This document shows positions 26,798 to 35,771 of a DNA stretch of 64,000 bases, piece by piece. Made by a program: the position numbers and the translations under genes. Every line of letters begins with the position of its first letter. Positions within the stretch are counted from its first letter, which is position 1. The DNA is from Actinocrispum wychmicini (GTDB lineage Bacteria > Actinomycetota > Actinomycetes > Mycobacteriales > Pseudonocardiaceae), in NCBI RefSeq assembly GCF_004345645.1, contig NZ_SLWS01000001.1, forward strand, positions 186,001-250,000, written 5' to 3'. Under the pieces are notes generated by a model, which was not told the origin of the DNA, searched no databases, and saw only the letters and a list, made by a program, of their open reading frames with translations.

Positions 26798-27810
26798 GCC
26801 GGCTTGCGGGCCACGACGACGCTGTAGCCGGCCGTCGTCGGCTTGTGCGTCACCTCGGCGAATCCGACCGTCCGGAAGATCTCGGTGAGTTCCGCGGCCG
26901 AGTAGCACCGCCCGGCCGTCATGAGCATCATCCGGACCGAGAACTCGGCCTGCCGCAACGGCCCGGTCTTGTCGTCGTCGATGTGCATGTCGTGGTCCAC
27001 GAGCACTCCGCCCGGCGGCAGCGCGGCGAACGACGCTGCGGCGAGCCGCTCGATGTCGGCGGAACTCCAGTCGTGCAGGACGTTGGAGAACAGGTGGACG
27101 TCGAACCCGGTGGGCAGTTCGGCGAACATGTCGCCGGCGATCACGTCGACCCGGTCGGCCAGCCCGCGGGCGGCGATCGACGACCGCGAGAAGTCCACCA
27201 CCGACGGCATGTCCAGCACCGCGGCCGTGGTCTCCGGCAGGACTTCGACCAGCGAACACGCGTAGATTCCGGAACTGCCGCCGACGTCGAGGACGCGCTG
27301 TGGCCGCAGGTCGCGCAACGCGTCGCCGAGCGCCGGGCCGAGGTAGCGGCCGCGAGCGTCCATGGCCGCGCTGAACACCGTCGCGAAACCGCCTGTGGAC
27401 GACATCCGGGCCAGCCAGTCCCCACCGTCGTCCGCGCTCTCCCATGGCGCTGGCTTGCCAGTGCGAAGGACCTGGGCAGCGTCCCGGCAGCCCGGCCGGC
27501 CTTTCTGAGCCGCGGCGTAGGCCCGCACGTCGAGCTCGGCGCCCTCGGTCAGGTACGCCGCAGCCGCCGGCGTGGGCCGCACCGAGCCGCCGGGGAGCCG
27601 TTCGAGCAGGCCCAACGCGGTCAGGTACGTCAACGACACGTCTGCGGCGCGTTCGTCGATCTCCAGCAGTTCGGCCACCTCGGCGACCGTGCCCGCCCGG
27701 CCGGCGAGCTTGGTGAACAGGTCGAAGTCGCTGACGACCGAGATGAACAGGTCCACGCCGGACGCGCTGTTGACCAGGGCGATGACGTCCCCAGGCTGGT
27801 CTATGGTCAT
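26794..27810 (-). CDS. family 2 O-methyltransferase-like protein
   Basis: 338 aa from ATG 27810. An N-terminal winged-helix dimerisation region (AEVAELLEIDERAADVSLTY) precedes the SAM-binding core VLDVGGSSGIYACSLV and the later FSNVLHDWSSADIERLAAA, with a His in the position of the catalytic base. This is the layout of plant-type and polyketide O-methyltransferases. Translational coupling to the NDT-NUDIX fusion suggests one pathway, perhaps making or repairing a methylated nucleoside-type compound; that is inference. Confidence 0.82.
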   Translation of the reverse strand: MTIDQPGDVIALVNSASGVDLFISVVSDFDLFTKLAGRAGTVAEVAELLEIDERAADVSLTYLTALGLLERLPGGSVRPTPAAAAYLTEGAELDVRAYAAAQKGRPGCRDAAQVLRTGKPAPWESADDGGDWLARMSSTGGFATVFSAAMDARGRYLGPALGDALRDLRPQRVLDVGGSSGIYACSLVEVLPETTAAVLDMPSVVDFSRSSIAARGLADRVDVIAGDMFAELPTGFDVHLFSNVLHDWSSADIERLAAASFAALPPGGVLVDHDMHIDDDKTGPLRQAEFSVRMMLMTAGRCYSAAELTEIFRTVGFAEVTHKPTTAGYSVVVARKPA

Positions 27811-27855
27811 ACCTTTGATCCTGGCGTGCGCCCCGGTCGCCCGTCCACTCTCGCA

Positions 27856-27886
27856 ACTACCGAAAAACCCGCCTATACTCGGTAGT
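27856..27886 (+). promoter_or_regulatory. operator-like repeat flanking the -10 of the HTH gene
   Basis: ACTACCG (27856-27862) and CGGTAGT (27880-27886) form a perfect dyad around a 17-bp centre that contains the -10-like TATACT (27874-27879). The HTH gene starts at 27908. Autorepression by its product is the simplest reading; the site also lies 46 bp upstream of the divergent methyltransferase start. Confidence 0.6.
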
Positions 27887-27907
27887 CAACGAGGGGGAGG
27901 CGTAGCC

Positions 27908-28390
27908 ATGAGCGTGCTGGCGGAAACCCAACAACTCCTCGACCTGTTCGAACAGGTCGAGGAAATCGAGTCGGTGGCGGACACTCTACCGGCGGACGAC
28001 CAGCGCCGCACCAGGCTGATCGGGGTAGTGGAACGCGCGCTGGCGAAGGCTCCCCCGGTCCGTCCGGTCGTCGCCGGTGAACTGCTGGACCTGACCGAGA
28101 AGACGGTACGGGCGTGGGCGCAGGAGGGCGTGCTCACGGTCAGCCACACATCCCCGCGGATGCTGCTCGACGCCGGCCGGCTGCACCAGGTGGTGCACCT
28201 CGTGGCCGACCTGCGACGGGCCGGCAAGACCCGCGGCCTGCTCGACGAGGTGTACCGGCGGCTCGCCAAACCGTCGTGCTGTGGCACAACGGGTGAGGCG
28301 CCCGTGTCCGCCGTGGAGATCGTGGACGATCTGGTCCGGCGGGCGCGGGCACCGCGGGCACTCAGTCGAGCGCACCGACGTCCCGGTTGA
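27908..28390 (+). CDS. helix-turn-helix DNA-binding protein
   Basis: 160 aa from ATG 27908 behind GGGGGAGG. Residues about 55-85 (PVVAGELLDLTEKTVRAWAQEGVL, read in parts) look like a MerR/excisionase-type helix-turn-helix; the rest is helical and ends in a basic tail. It probably binds the dyad at 27856-27886 and controls itself and the divergent methyltransferase/NUDIX operon. Its family is not clear to me. It overlaps the convergent MFS gene by 29 bp. Confidence 0.65.
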   Translation: MSVLAETQQLLDLFEQVEEIESVADTLPADDQRRTRLIGVVERALAKAPPVRPVVAGELLDLTEKTVRAWAQEGVLTVSHTSPRMLLDAGRLHQVVHLVADLRRAGKTRGLLDEVYRRLAKPSCCGTTGEAPVSAVEIVDDLVRRARAPRALSRAHRRPG

Positions 28391-29867
28391 CCTTGTTCCC
28401 TGGCATCAACAGCAAGGCCACCACGCTGAGGACCGCGACGAAGATCATGGCAGCGAACACGTTGTGGGTGGCGTCGTAGAGGGCGCCGCGGACGAACACC
28501 GCGACCGGGGAGCCGTCGTACGCTCCCGTAGCGTCCACATTGGACGGTAGGTGGCCGGCGACCCCGGCTGGCGCGTGGGCGAAGCGGTCGGCGAGCGTGG
28601 CGTTCGCGATCGCGCCGAACACCGCGACACCCACCGCGCTGCCCAGGGACCGGCTGAACATGTTCGTCCCGGTGGCCACTCCCCGTCGTTCCCAGCCGAC
28701 CGACGACTGCACGGCGATCATCGACGGGCTGGACGTCAACCCGAGGCCGACACCGAGGACGAACGCGGCGCCCGCGGCCTGCCACACCTCGGCCCGCGCG
28801 GGCAACATGCCGATCAGCACGGCGCCGGCCACCACGAACACCGCGCCGATCAAAGCCGTGTTGCGCAGGCCGATGCGGAGGTACGCGTGCCCGGACATGG
28901 TCGCCGCGATCGGCCAGCCGATGGTCATCGCGGCCAGGGCGAACCCGGCGACCAGGGCGCCGGTGCCGATCACGCCCTGCACGAACGTGGGCAGGTACGA
29001 GCTGAGACCCATCATCAAAGCGCCGACGATCAGCGCCATCAGGTTCCCGCCGATGAGTGTGCGGCTGGTGAACACCCACAGCGGCAACACCGGTTCGGCC
29101 GCTTTGCGTTCCACGAACCCGAACGCCACCAGCATGGCCACGCCGACCGCGAAGATCAGCAGGCTGGGCGCGGAGTTCCACGCCCACGCCACCCCGCCTT
29201 CGAGCAGTCCCAGCAGCACCAACGACAGTCCGATGGTGAGCAGCGCCGACCCGGCGTAGTCGATCCGCTGTTCGCGGCGCTCGATCCGTTCGGCGAACTT
29301 CCGGACGATCATCAGCACGGCCAGGATGCCGAACGGCAGGTTGATGAAGAAGATCCACCGCCACGACACGTACTCCGCGAACACCCCGCCCAACGCCGGC
29401 CCGACCAGCGACGCCCCGCCCCAGATGCTGGTGACGTAACCCTGCACGCGGGCGCGTTCCTCAAGCGTGTATAGGTCACCGAGCATGGTCATGCTGATCG
29501 GCTGCACGGCACCCGCGCCGATGCCCTGGACCGCCCGCGCGGCGATCAGAACGGGCATGCTCCACGCGACCCCGCAGAGCACGGATCCGAGCAGGAACAC
29601 CGCGATGCCGAACAGCATCACCGGCTTGCGCCCGAACATGTCCGCGAACTTGCCGTACAGCGGCACGGTCACGGCCTGGGTCAGCAGATAGATCGAGAAC
29701 AGCCATGGGAACTGGGAAAAGCCGCCCAGGTCGGCCACCACGGACGGCACCGCGGTCGCGATGATCGTGCTGTCCAGGGCGACCAACGCGGTCGACAGCA
29801 TGATGGCGCCGAGGATCGGTCCTCGCTCCGAACGTAGTCCCACCGCGCTGCGCGCGACCTGTGTCAT
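28362..29867 (-). CDS. DHA2-type multidrug MFS exporter
   Basis: 501 aa from ATG 29867 (an upstream TTG is less likely), 14 predicted membrane helices. It has the DHA2 motif C region (GGASLVGPALGGVFAEYVSW), motif A KFADMFGRKPVML and ALDSTIIATAVPSVV at TM1. It is a proton-driven drug exporter of the EmrB/QacA group. Divergent from a MarR regulator at 29990 with dyads between, so it is likely induced by its substrates. Confidence 0.92.
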   Translation of the reverse strand: MTQVARSAVGLRSERGPILGAIMLSTALVALDSTIIATAVPSVVADLGGFSQFPWLFSIYLLTQAVTVPLYGKFADMFGRKPVMLFGIAVFLLGSVLCGVAWSMPVLIAARAVQGIGAGAVQPISMTMLGDLYTLEERARVQGYVTSIWGGASLVGPALGGVFAEYVSWRWIFFINLPFGILAVLMIVRKFAERIERREQRIDYAGSALLTIGLSLVLLGLLEGGVAWAWNSAPSLLIFAVGVAMLVAFGFVERKAAEPVLPLWVFTSRTLIGGNLMALIVGALMMGLSSYLPTFVQGVIGTGALVAGFALAAMTIGWPIAATMSGHAYLRIGLRNTALIGAVFVVAGAVLIGMLPARAEVWQAAGAAFVLGVGLGLTSSPSMIAVQSSVGWERRGVATGTNMFSRSLGSAVGVAVFGAIANATLADRFAHAPAGVAGHLPSNVDATGAYDGSPVAVFVRGALYDATHNVFAAMIFVAVLSVVALLLMPGNKVNRDVGALD

Positions 29868-29909
29868 TGTCAAAGCCCTCCCAGTAGCTCCCCCGAACCA
29901 TGATCTACC

Positions 29910-29989
29910 TGGAGTAACTCCACCTCGGCTGTGAGAACCACTACAGCGCGGCTGTCCGACCGAGAGAATTTATCTCGACGTCAAGGTAA
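29910..29989. promoter_or_regulatory. MarR operator candidates between exporter and regulator
   Basis: TGGAGTAACTCCA (29910-29922) is a perfect 13-bp dyad 43 bp upstream of the exporter ATG. TTATCTCGACGTCAAGGTAA (29970-29989) is a 20-bp dyad centred on GACGTC with two mismatched pairs, directly in front of the MarR start. The second resembles the usual 16-20 bp MarR sites. Confidence 0.55.
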
Positions 29990-30499
29990 GTGGCAGAATG
30001 GGCGACTGTGCGTGACGCGGTGGACACCATCATGGACCAGTGGCGGACCGAGCGGCCGGACGTGGATCCGGAACCGATGGGGGTGACCGTGCGCGCGGCC
30101 CGATTAGCCGCCCTGCTGGAGCGGAGCATGGACGACACCCTGGCCGCGAACGGGCTGGCCGGGTGGGAGTTCGAGGTCCTCGCGTCGCTGCGGCGCAGCG
30201 GGGAGCCGTTCGAGCTGACGGTCGGCCGGCTGCTCGGCACGATGATGATCAGCTCGGGAACGATGACGCACCGGCTGGACCGGTTGGAGAAACGCCGCCT
30301 GGTGGCGCGGACCAAGGATCCGGAGGACCGGCGGGGCATCCGGGTCCGGCTCACCACCGACGGGCGGCAACTGGTCGACGAGGTCGTGGTGACCAGGCTC
30401 GACCGGGAGCGGGAACTGCTGGGCGGGCTGGACGAGGAGGGACAGCGGCAGCTCGCCGGCCTGCTGCGCACGCTGCTGCTGTCCCTCGACGACGTTTAG
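29990..30499 (+). CDS. MarR-family transcriptional regulator
   Basis: 169 aa from GTG 29990 (GTG 30008 is an alternative). Winged helix with LTVGRLLGTMMISSGTMTHR as the recognition region and the wing TKDPEDRRGIRVRLT, a classic MarR DxRxxxVxLT-type motif. It is divergent from the DHA2 exporter and probably represses it. Its stop overlaps the end of the convergent 5'-nucleotidase gene. Confidence 0.9.
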   Translation: MAEWATVRDAVDTIMDQWRTERPDVDPEPMGVTVRAARLAALLERSMDDTLAANGLAGWEFEVLASLRRSGEPFELTVGRLLGTMMISSGTMTHRLDRLEKRRLVARTKDPEDRRGIRVRLTTDGRQLVDEVVVTRLDRERELLGGLDEEGQRQLAGLLRTLLLSLDDV

Positions 30500-32181
30500 G
30501 GCGTCTTCACGATCCGGTCGAGCGCCGGCGGCGCCAGGTTCGGATGCGCGGTCAGGTACGCGGTGAACGCGTCCAGGTCGACCGGGCCACCACTGAGGTT
30601 CGTGCCCTTGGTGAACTCGGCGAACCCGTCCCCGCCGGCGGCGAGGAAGTTGTTCACCGACACCCGGTAGCCGCCGTTCGGGTCGACCGGCGTGCCGTTG
30701 ACCGTGATGTTCGAGACCTTCGAACCCACCGGCGCGCTGTCCGACCACGAGTAGTGCAGCGACGAGGAGATCTGCAGCATCTTGACCCCGGCGGGCTGCC
30801 ACTGCTGCTCCAGCACGTTCTTCAGGTTCGCGCCGGTCAACGTGACCGTCTGCATGATGTTGCTGAACGGCTGGACGGTGAACGCCTCGCCGTACGTGAC
30901 GACACCGTCGCCCTCACCCGCCGGCGAGGACTTGAACACCAGGTCCGACCGGATCCCGCCCGGGTTGGTGATCGCGACGACCGCGTTGTTGCTCGCGGTC
31001 CCAGCCAGCTGCCCGTCGGCGAGCACATCACCCAGCGGCGACTCACCGGACGGGGCCTGTGAGCGGACCAAGTCCGCCGTGATCGTGCCGACCTGGCGGT
31101 TCGCGATGGGCGCGGACTTCGTCACCGCGTCCTTCACCAGCGCGGCGACCGTCGGGTCCGGCGTGACGTTCCGGGTGACGATCTCGTTGTGCGCCTTGGT
31201 CGCCGACCGGACGACGTCCCTGGTGCGGCGGTCGATCTTCAGGTCGATCACCGACAGCAGCCGACCGAACGACGCGCCCTGGATCATCGGCCGCGGGTTG
31301 CCGGCCGGGTCGTTGACCACGCAGTTGTACTGCTGGTGGCTGTGGCCGGTGAAGAACGCGTCCACCTTCGGCGACGCCTTCTCCACGATGGCGCGCGCCG
31401 GGCCGGCGACGTTCTTGCAGTCGTCCGGGCCGGCCGCGTCGGTGTTGTCACCCTGGTGCATGACAACGACCTGGGCCTTCACCCCGAACAGGTCCAGCAG
31501 GTTCGCGGTCCGGTCGATGGCCTGCACCTCGTCACCGAACTTCAGGCCCTTGATCGCGTCCGGCGTGACCACACTCGGCAGGTCCTTGAGGGTGACCCCG
31601 ATGATGCCGACCGGGACACCCCGGACGAACTCGACACTGAACGGCAGCAACGCCGGCAGGCCACGGTCGGTGTACACGTTCGCGCCGAGGAACGGGAAGT
31701 CCGCGCCCTTGAACCGCGGCCGGAACTGACAGCCGTCCGTCGGGTGGCAGCCCCCGAACTGCATGCGCTGAAGTTCCTTGAAGCCCTCGTCGAACTCATG
31801 GTTGCCGACAACCGACGCGTTCACGCCGATGTCGTTCATGAACTCGATGGACGGCTCGTCATGGAACAGAGCCGAGGCCAGCGGCGACGCCCCGATGTTG
31901 TCACCGGCGGACAACACCAGGCTGTCGGCCGTACGCAACTGCTTGACGTGCGTGGCCAGGTAGGCCGCACCGCCGGCGTCGACCGTGGTGCCGTCCGGCA
32001 GCCTGACGCGCCCGGAGGACCCCGCGGGTGGCTCCAGGTTGCCGTGGAAGTCATTGATGGCGATCAGGCGTAAGTCAATGGTCGTGGACGGTTTGGCGAG
32101 CGCAGGGATGCCCGTGAGCCCCACCAAGCCGACCGTCGCCACCGCGAGTACCGCGGCGCGACGGATGGTCGAACCGATCAT
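30496..32181 (-). CDS. secreted 5'-nucleotidase/UshA-family metallophosphatase
   Basis: 561 aa from ATG 32181 behind GGAGGAAAG. The signal peptide ends at LTGIPALA. The metallophosphatase domain shows INDFHGNLEPP, LSAGDNIGASP, VVGNHEFDEG and FFTGHSHQQYN; the C-terminal 5'-nucleotidase domain shows AITNPGGIRSDL and VNNFLAAGGDGF. It hydrolyses nucleotides outside the membrane to release nucleoside and phosphate. No LAXTG or TM anchor is seen, so it is secreted. Confidence 0.93.
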   Translation of the reverse strand: MIGSTIRRAAVLAVATVGLVGLTGIPALAKPSTTIDLRLIAINDFHGNLEPPAGSSGRVRLPDGTTVDAGGAAYLATHVKQLRTADSLVLSAGDNIGASPLASALFHDEPSIEFMNDIGVNASVVGNHEFDEGFKELQRMQFGGCHPTDGCQFRPRFKGADFPFLGANVYTDRGLPALLPFSVEFVRGVPVGIIGVTLKDLPSVVTPDAIKGLKFGDEVQAIDRTANLLDLFGVKAQVVVMHQGDNTDAAGPDDCKNVAGPARAIVEKASPKVDAFFTGHSHQQYNCVVNDPAGNPRPMIQGASFGRLLSVIDLKIDRRTRDVVRSATKAHNEIVTRNVTPDPTVAALVKDAVTKSAPIANRQVGTITADLVRSQAPSGESPLGDVLADGQLAGTASNNAVVAITNPGGIRSDLVFKSSPAGEGDGVVTYGEAFTVQPFSNIMQTVTLTGANLKNVLEQQWQPAGVKMLQISSSLHYSWSDSAPVGSKVSNITVNGTPVDPNGGYRVSVNNFLAAGGDGFAEFTKGTNLSGGPVDLDAFTAYLTAHPNLAPPALDRIVKTP

Positions 32182-32290
32182 CTTTCCTCCGTCCGGGGAT
32201 TTCACCCGGGCCGGGAGTCTGCCTGGTCAAGTGGGCCAACGCCAGACGGGGAGATGGATCGGAGATGTTTCGTGACTAGCCTCTTCAGGT

Positions 32291-32758
32291 GTGACCGCAG
32301 AGCCCCGCTGGCTGACCGACGCCGAGCAGAGATCGTGGCGCGCCTACGTGATCGGCACCGAGCGGCTGCGCCAGCGCCTCACCACCGAACTGCAGGACAC
32401 CCACAACCTGCCCCTGGCCGACTACGAGGTGCTGGTCCGCCTGTCCGAGCAGGAGAACCACCAGATGCGGATGACCCAACTGGCCGACGAGGTCGCCCAG
32501 TCCAAGAGCCGCCTCTCCCACCAGATCTCCCGCCTCGAACAAGCCGGCCTGGTCCGCCGAACCTGCTGCCCCAACGACGCCCGAGGCATCCTCGCCGAAC
32601 TGACCGACCAAGGCCTCACCCACCTCCACCAGGCCGCCCCCACCCACGTCGACGGCGTCCGCCGCCACCTGATCGACCTGGTCACCGACGAGGAACGAAC
32701 CGTCCTGGCCACCATCTTCGAGCGAGTCCAGCAACACCTGGACGACACCGCCCCCTAG
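32291..32758 (+). CDS. MarR-family transcriptional regulator
   Basis: 155 aa from GTG 32291. The winged helix includes MTQLADEVAQSKSRLSHQIS and the wing TCCPNDARGILAELTDQG, where the usual basic DxR motif is present as NDARG. Two adjacent Cys in the wing could sense oxidation; this is speculation. Its target is unknown; it is followed by tRNA-Ser. Confidence 0.88.
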   Translation: MTAEPRWLTDAEQRSWRAYVIGTERLRQRLTTELQDTHNLPLADYEVLVRLSEQENHQMRMTQLADEVAQSKSRLSHQISRLEQAGLVRRTCCPNDARGILAELTDQGLTHLHQAAPTHVDGVRRHLIDLVTDEERTVLATIFERVQQHLDDTAP

Positions 32759-32779
32759 CCCGCTACCCTCTTGCACCAA

Positions 32780-32864
32780 GGAGGCGTGGCAGAGCGGCCG
32801 AATGCATCCGCCTTGAAAGCGGAAGACGGGAGACCGTCCGGGGGTTCAAATCCCTCCGCCTCCG
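32780..32864 (+). tRNA. tRNA-Ser(TGA)
   Basis: The acceptor arms GGAGGCG and CGCCTCC pair, with discriminator G. The anticodon loop CTTGAAA gives TGA, and the long variable arm GACGGGAGACCGTC is as expected for a type II tRNA; the T-arm loop is TTCAAAT. It is 85 nt with no encoded CCA. The region downstream is poorly packed and could be an integration site. Confidence 0.95.
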
Positions 32865-32882
32865 CACCGTTGACCAGCAGAA

Positions 32883-32919
32883 ACGCTGTAGTCCCGCCCA
32901 CCCCCGGGGGCTACAGCGT
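32883..32919 (+). terminator. terminator hairpin after tRNA-Ser
   Basis: ACGCTGTAG (32883-32891) pairs with CTACAGCGT (32911-32919), with an inner CCC/GGG stem. No T-run follows. Confidence 0.6.
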
Positions 32920-32999
32920 CGGTGTGGGTCTCAATTGAGGTCTCATTTAGGCGCTTTCAGCTGAATGGGCATCAGCAGGAGTCGGCGGCCTTGCCGCGC

Positions 33000-33254
33000 T
33001 CATCGCCATCGGTGCTGCAATCGTGGCGTTCGCCGAAGCCAGGTTGGCCGAGCGTCAGGCAGCTGACGGCGTTGGCGCGCCTGTACATCAGCGTTGATAC
33101 TGCGGTACAGCTCACGGTGACGTAGCCCGGCCCGAACGCTTGCCCAGATCAGCCATAGGGCGCCGAGTCCCAGCAGCCCGTACACCACAACCACAACAGT
33201 CACCCCGAACCTGGTCGTCACTTCACGGACAGCGCGAGCGAGGCGGCAACCCAT
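33000..33254 (-). CDS. small membrane protein, hypothetical
   Basis: 84 aa with one strongly hydrophobic segment (TTRFGVTVVVVVYGLLGLGA) and a basic C-terminal tail. No family recognised. The surrounding 32922-33368 otherwise contains no gene I can support. It could be a chance ORF, though the hydrophobic block followed by an Arg-rich tail looks protein-like. Confidence 0.35.
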   Translation of the reverse strand: MGCRLARAVREVTTRFGVTVVVVVYGLLGLGALWLIWASVRAGLRHRELYRSINADVQARQRRQLPDARPTWLRRTPRLQHRWR

Positions 33255-33333
33255 CTACCGGGCGGCATGGGAGGTCGGGAAGCAGAACCGCTGTGCCCGC
33301 AGCTGAAGCGACGACGCTAAGTCTGATCATGAA

Positions 33334-33362
33334 CCCGGTTTTCACAAATTGTGAAAACCGGG
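33334..33362. repeat. 29-bp perfect palindrome
   Basis: CCCGGTTTTCACAA, one central A, then the exact reverse complement of the first arm. It begins 7 bp past the stop of the truncated regulator (33369). AT-rich arms of TTTTCACAA type suit an operator for an XRE/phage-type repressor or a terminator lacking a T-run. Confidence 0.6.
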
Positions 33363-33368
33363 GCAGTA

Positions 33369-34478
33369 TCACCTGGTTGGGGCAACGCCAATCTGATACG
33401 CCAGGCGACGCACGTCCCGTCCACCTGCGTTCCGACGAGCCGACACCAGCATGCCCGCCACCGCGTCCCGCACGAACGGGTTAGACCTCACCTGCTGCGG
33501 CGTCAGCTTCTCCGCCTTGAGGATGGCTTGCACGCCTTGATGCCGAGTTCGCTTGTCCTGAATCAGCGCACGCCCCAAGTCCATCCGATAGGCGCCCTGC
33601 CTAGACGTCGGCAACACCTGCCAGTCAACGCCCTTGGCAGCCGCGGCTGCCCTGCCGACGTGGCCAAGTTCGACCCCGATGCTGATCCGCCAGATGGCCA
33701 CGTTGGCACGGCCGAAGTTGAGCATGGCCGAACCCCATGGGCTAACAGACATACCGAGTCGTTCGGCCATGCCCTCAGCTTCAGACAGGTGGGTTTCAGC
33801 TGTGGCAGCGTCGCCTTGACCTGCGGCAGCGAGCGAAGCTGTGAGGTGCCCCATGCCCCGGCTTTCCAAGCGCGCCCCAGACGCGTCCGCCGCCGCCACC
33901 GCGAGCTGATACTGACGTGGCCGAGACAGCGACGACATGAACCGTGCCCGTGCCCAGGCGGCCAATCCCAGCCATTCAGGGTCGTCCAGGGCTTCAGCCG
34001 CAGCCTGAATCCGTTCTGCGGCAACCAGTCCTAGATGCCTGGCGCCAAGCCATGCCGCCATGTTGCCGGCGGATTGGTAGACCGTGATCAGGCCGATCAA
34101 CGAGTCGCGTCGGTGTGCGTCGTCCGCCGCATAGATCAGCAGGTCATGCAGCAGGCCGGGCAGGATGACCCCCTGCTGAACGAAGTCGGCCTGGGGGCGA
34201 AGCGTCGTGACCAGCAGCTCCATGTCCTGAGACACCAGCTCCCAAGACCGCGCCGGGTAGTCGTCGGGAACCTCACCCGGCCACCACTCGGTGAGAAGTG
34301 CGTCCAGTCCGTCAAGTGCCGCGTGCGCAGCGGTGCTGGTGGGCGCGACAGGAACACGATGCCGTCCGTCAAGATCAGTCGGAGACACCCGCAGGACAGC
34401 CGCTTCGTGGACCAAGCTGCGCGTCTTCGATGTCCATCGTGGGCCTGCCCATCGTCGCGGAGGCTGGACCCTTCGCAT
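33369..34478 (-). pseudogene. N-terminally truncated XRE-type regulator (TPR part only)
   Basis: From the first plausible start, ATG 34478, 369 residues remain. They contain the typical TPR-like C-terminal part of long actinobacterial XRE regulators (GRHRVPVAPTSTAAHAALDG, LLTEWWPGEVPDDYPARSWE, IYAADDAHRRDSLIGLITVY). The XRE helix-turn-helix that should precede it is absent in all frames upstream; the sequence before residue 40 is unlike the family. I infer 5' loss or recombination, so it is probably non-functional as a DNA-binding protein. Confidence 0.6.
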
Positions 34479-34771
34479 GCCCCCGGTGATCGCCGGGGCT
34501 TTCTCCGCGAAGAGGTTCGCGGCGAAGTTTACGGCAGCAACCCCATGCCTCACGGCATCACTGCCACTGACCAGCGATAACAGCACGTAGGCTCGCTGGT
34601 CCTCAAGCCACCCCGGACCCTGGTAGGTTCGCGGACAAGTTATGGCGAATATCCTGTAACGATGGCTGAGCGATGACGGTCTGACAGGGTGCCAACGGAG
34701 GCTGTCAGGGTTGGGGTCGGCGGCTGCTGGTGCTGCCATAGGTGAGGCGCCTGGTGTGCTTGACTGGGCTG

Positions 34772-35548
34772 ATGGCTGACACGTTTGGGGTGCCGCGGCC
34801 GGACAAAGTCACCTATTACGGTCAGGTGGCGGGATCGAGCGCCGGGCGGGATTACAAGCAGCAGGTGCTCGCGGCGCTGGATCTGCGGCCTGGGCAGACG
34901 GTGCTGGACGTGGGGTGCGGTCCGGGAACCGATCTGGCGGACATGGCGGAGGCCGTGACGGCGTCGGGGTCGGTGATCGGCGTGGATGTCGAACCGGCGA
35001 TGGTCGAGGAGGCCAGCCGCCGGCTGGCGGACAAGCCGTGGGTCGAGGTGCGTCGCGGCGATGCTCACGCGTTGCCGGTGCCCGATGCCAGCGTGGACCG
35101 TGCCCGCGCCGATCGGATGGTCCAGCACGTCGCCGATCCGGCCGGTGTGTTCGCTGAGTTCCGGCGGGTGCTGCGTCCTGGCGGTCTGGCATGCGTGGCG
35201 GAGCCTGACTGGGACAGCCTGGTGATCGATCCGGGCGATGTCGAGACGAATCGGGCGTTCAACCGCTTCGTGTGCTCCACCATGGTGCGCAACGCCACCG
35301 TGGGTCGGCAGCTGGCGCGCTTGGCCCACCACGCGCAACTGGAGGTGTGCGATGTGGTCACGGCTGCGCCGGTGTTTCGCGACTTCACCCTTGCCGACAA
35401 GATCCTCGGTCTGAGTCGCAACGCCGAACGTGCCATCCGAGCGGGTCAGTTGGACCGTGCGGCGGGCGAGCGGTGGCTGGCCGAACTGTCGGCCGGTCCT
35501 TTCCTCGCGACAAGCGTGCTGTTCATGGCGGTGGTTCGTCGAACCTGA
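34772..35548 (+). CDS. class I methyltransferase, UbiE/COQ5-like
   Basis: 258 aa from ATG 34772 (MADTFGV). SAM motif I is VLDVGCGPGTDLADMA; later SVIGVDVEPAMVEEA, RGDAHALPVPDASVDRARAD and the post-motif FRRVLRPGGLACVAEPDWDSL. It methylates a small molecule of unknown identity. It stands alone beside the truncated XRE regulator. Confidence 0.85.
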   Translation: MADTFGVPRPDKVTYYGQVAGSSAGRDYKQQVLAALDLRPGQTVLDVGCGPGTDLADMAEAVTASGSVIGVDVEPAMVEEASRRLADKPWVEVRRGDAHALPVPDASVDRARADRMVQHVADPAGVFAEFRRVLRPGGLACVAEPDWDSLVIDPGDVETNRAFNRFVCSTMVRNATVGRQLARLAHHAQLEVCDVVTAAPVFRDFTLADKILGLSRNAERAIRAGQLDRAAGERWLAELSAGPFLATSVLFMAVVRRT

Positions 35549-35771
35549 GTGCGATCCACTCCCAGTCGATCAGGTCACAGAAGAACCCGCGCAGGCTGTC
35601 GATGCGTTGCACCTTGCCCACCGCGGTCAGCGGCTGGCCCTTTCTGGTGAGGCCACGCAGACCACGATCCAGGCGACACAAGCCCGGCAGGGCAACCGGC
35701 TCGATGAGATGGACGGCAAGCTCGACAGGCTGATTGAGATTCGGCAGGCCAAGGCGTCCGGGCCCCGGTGT

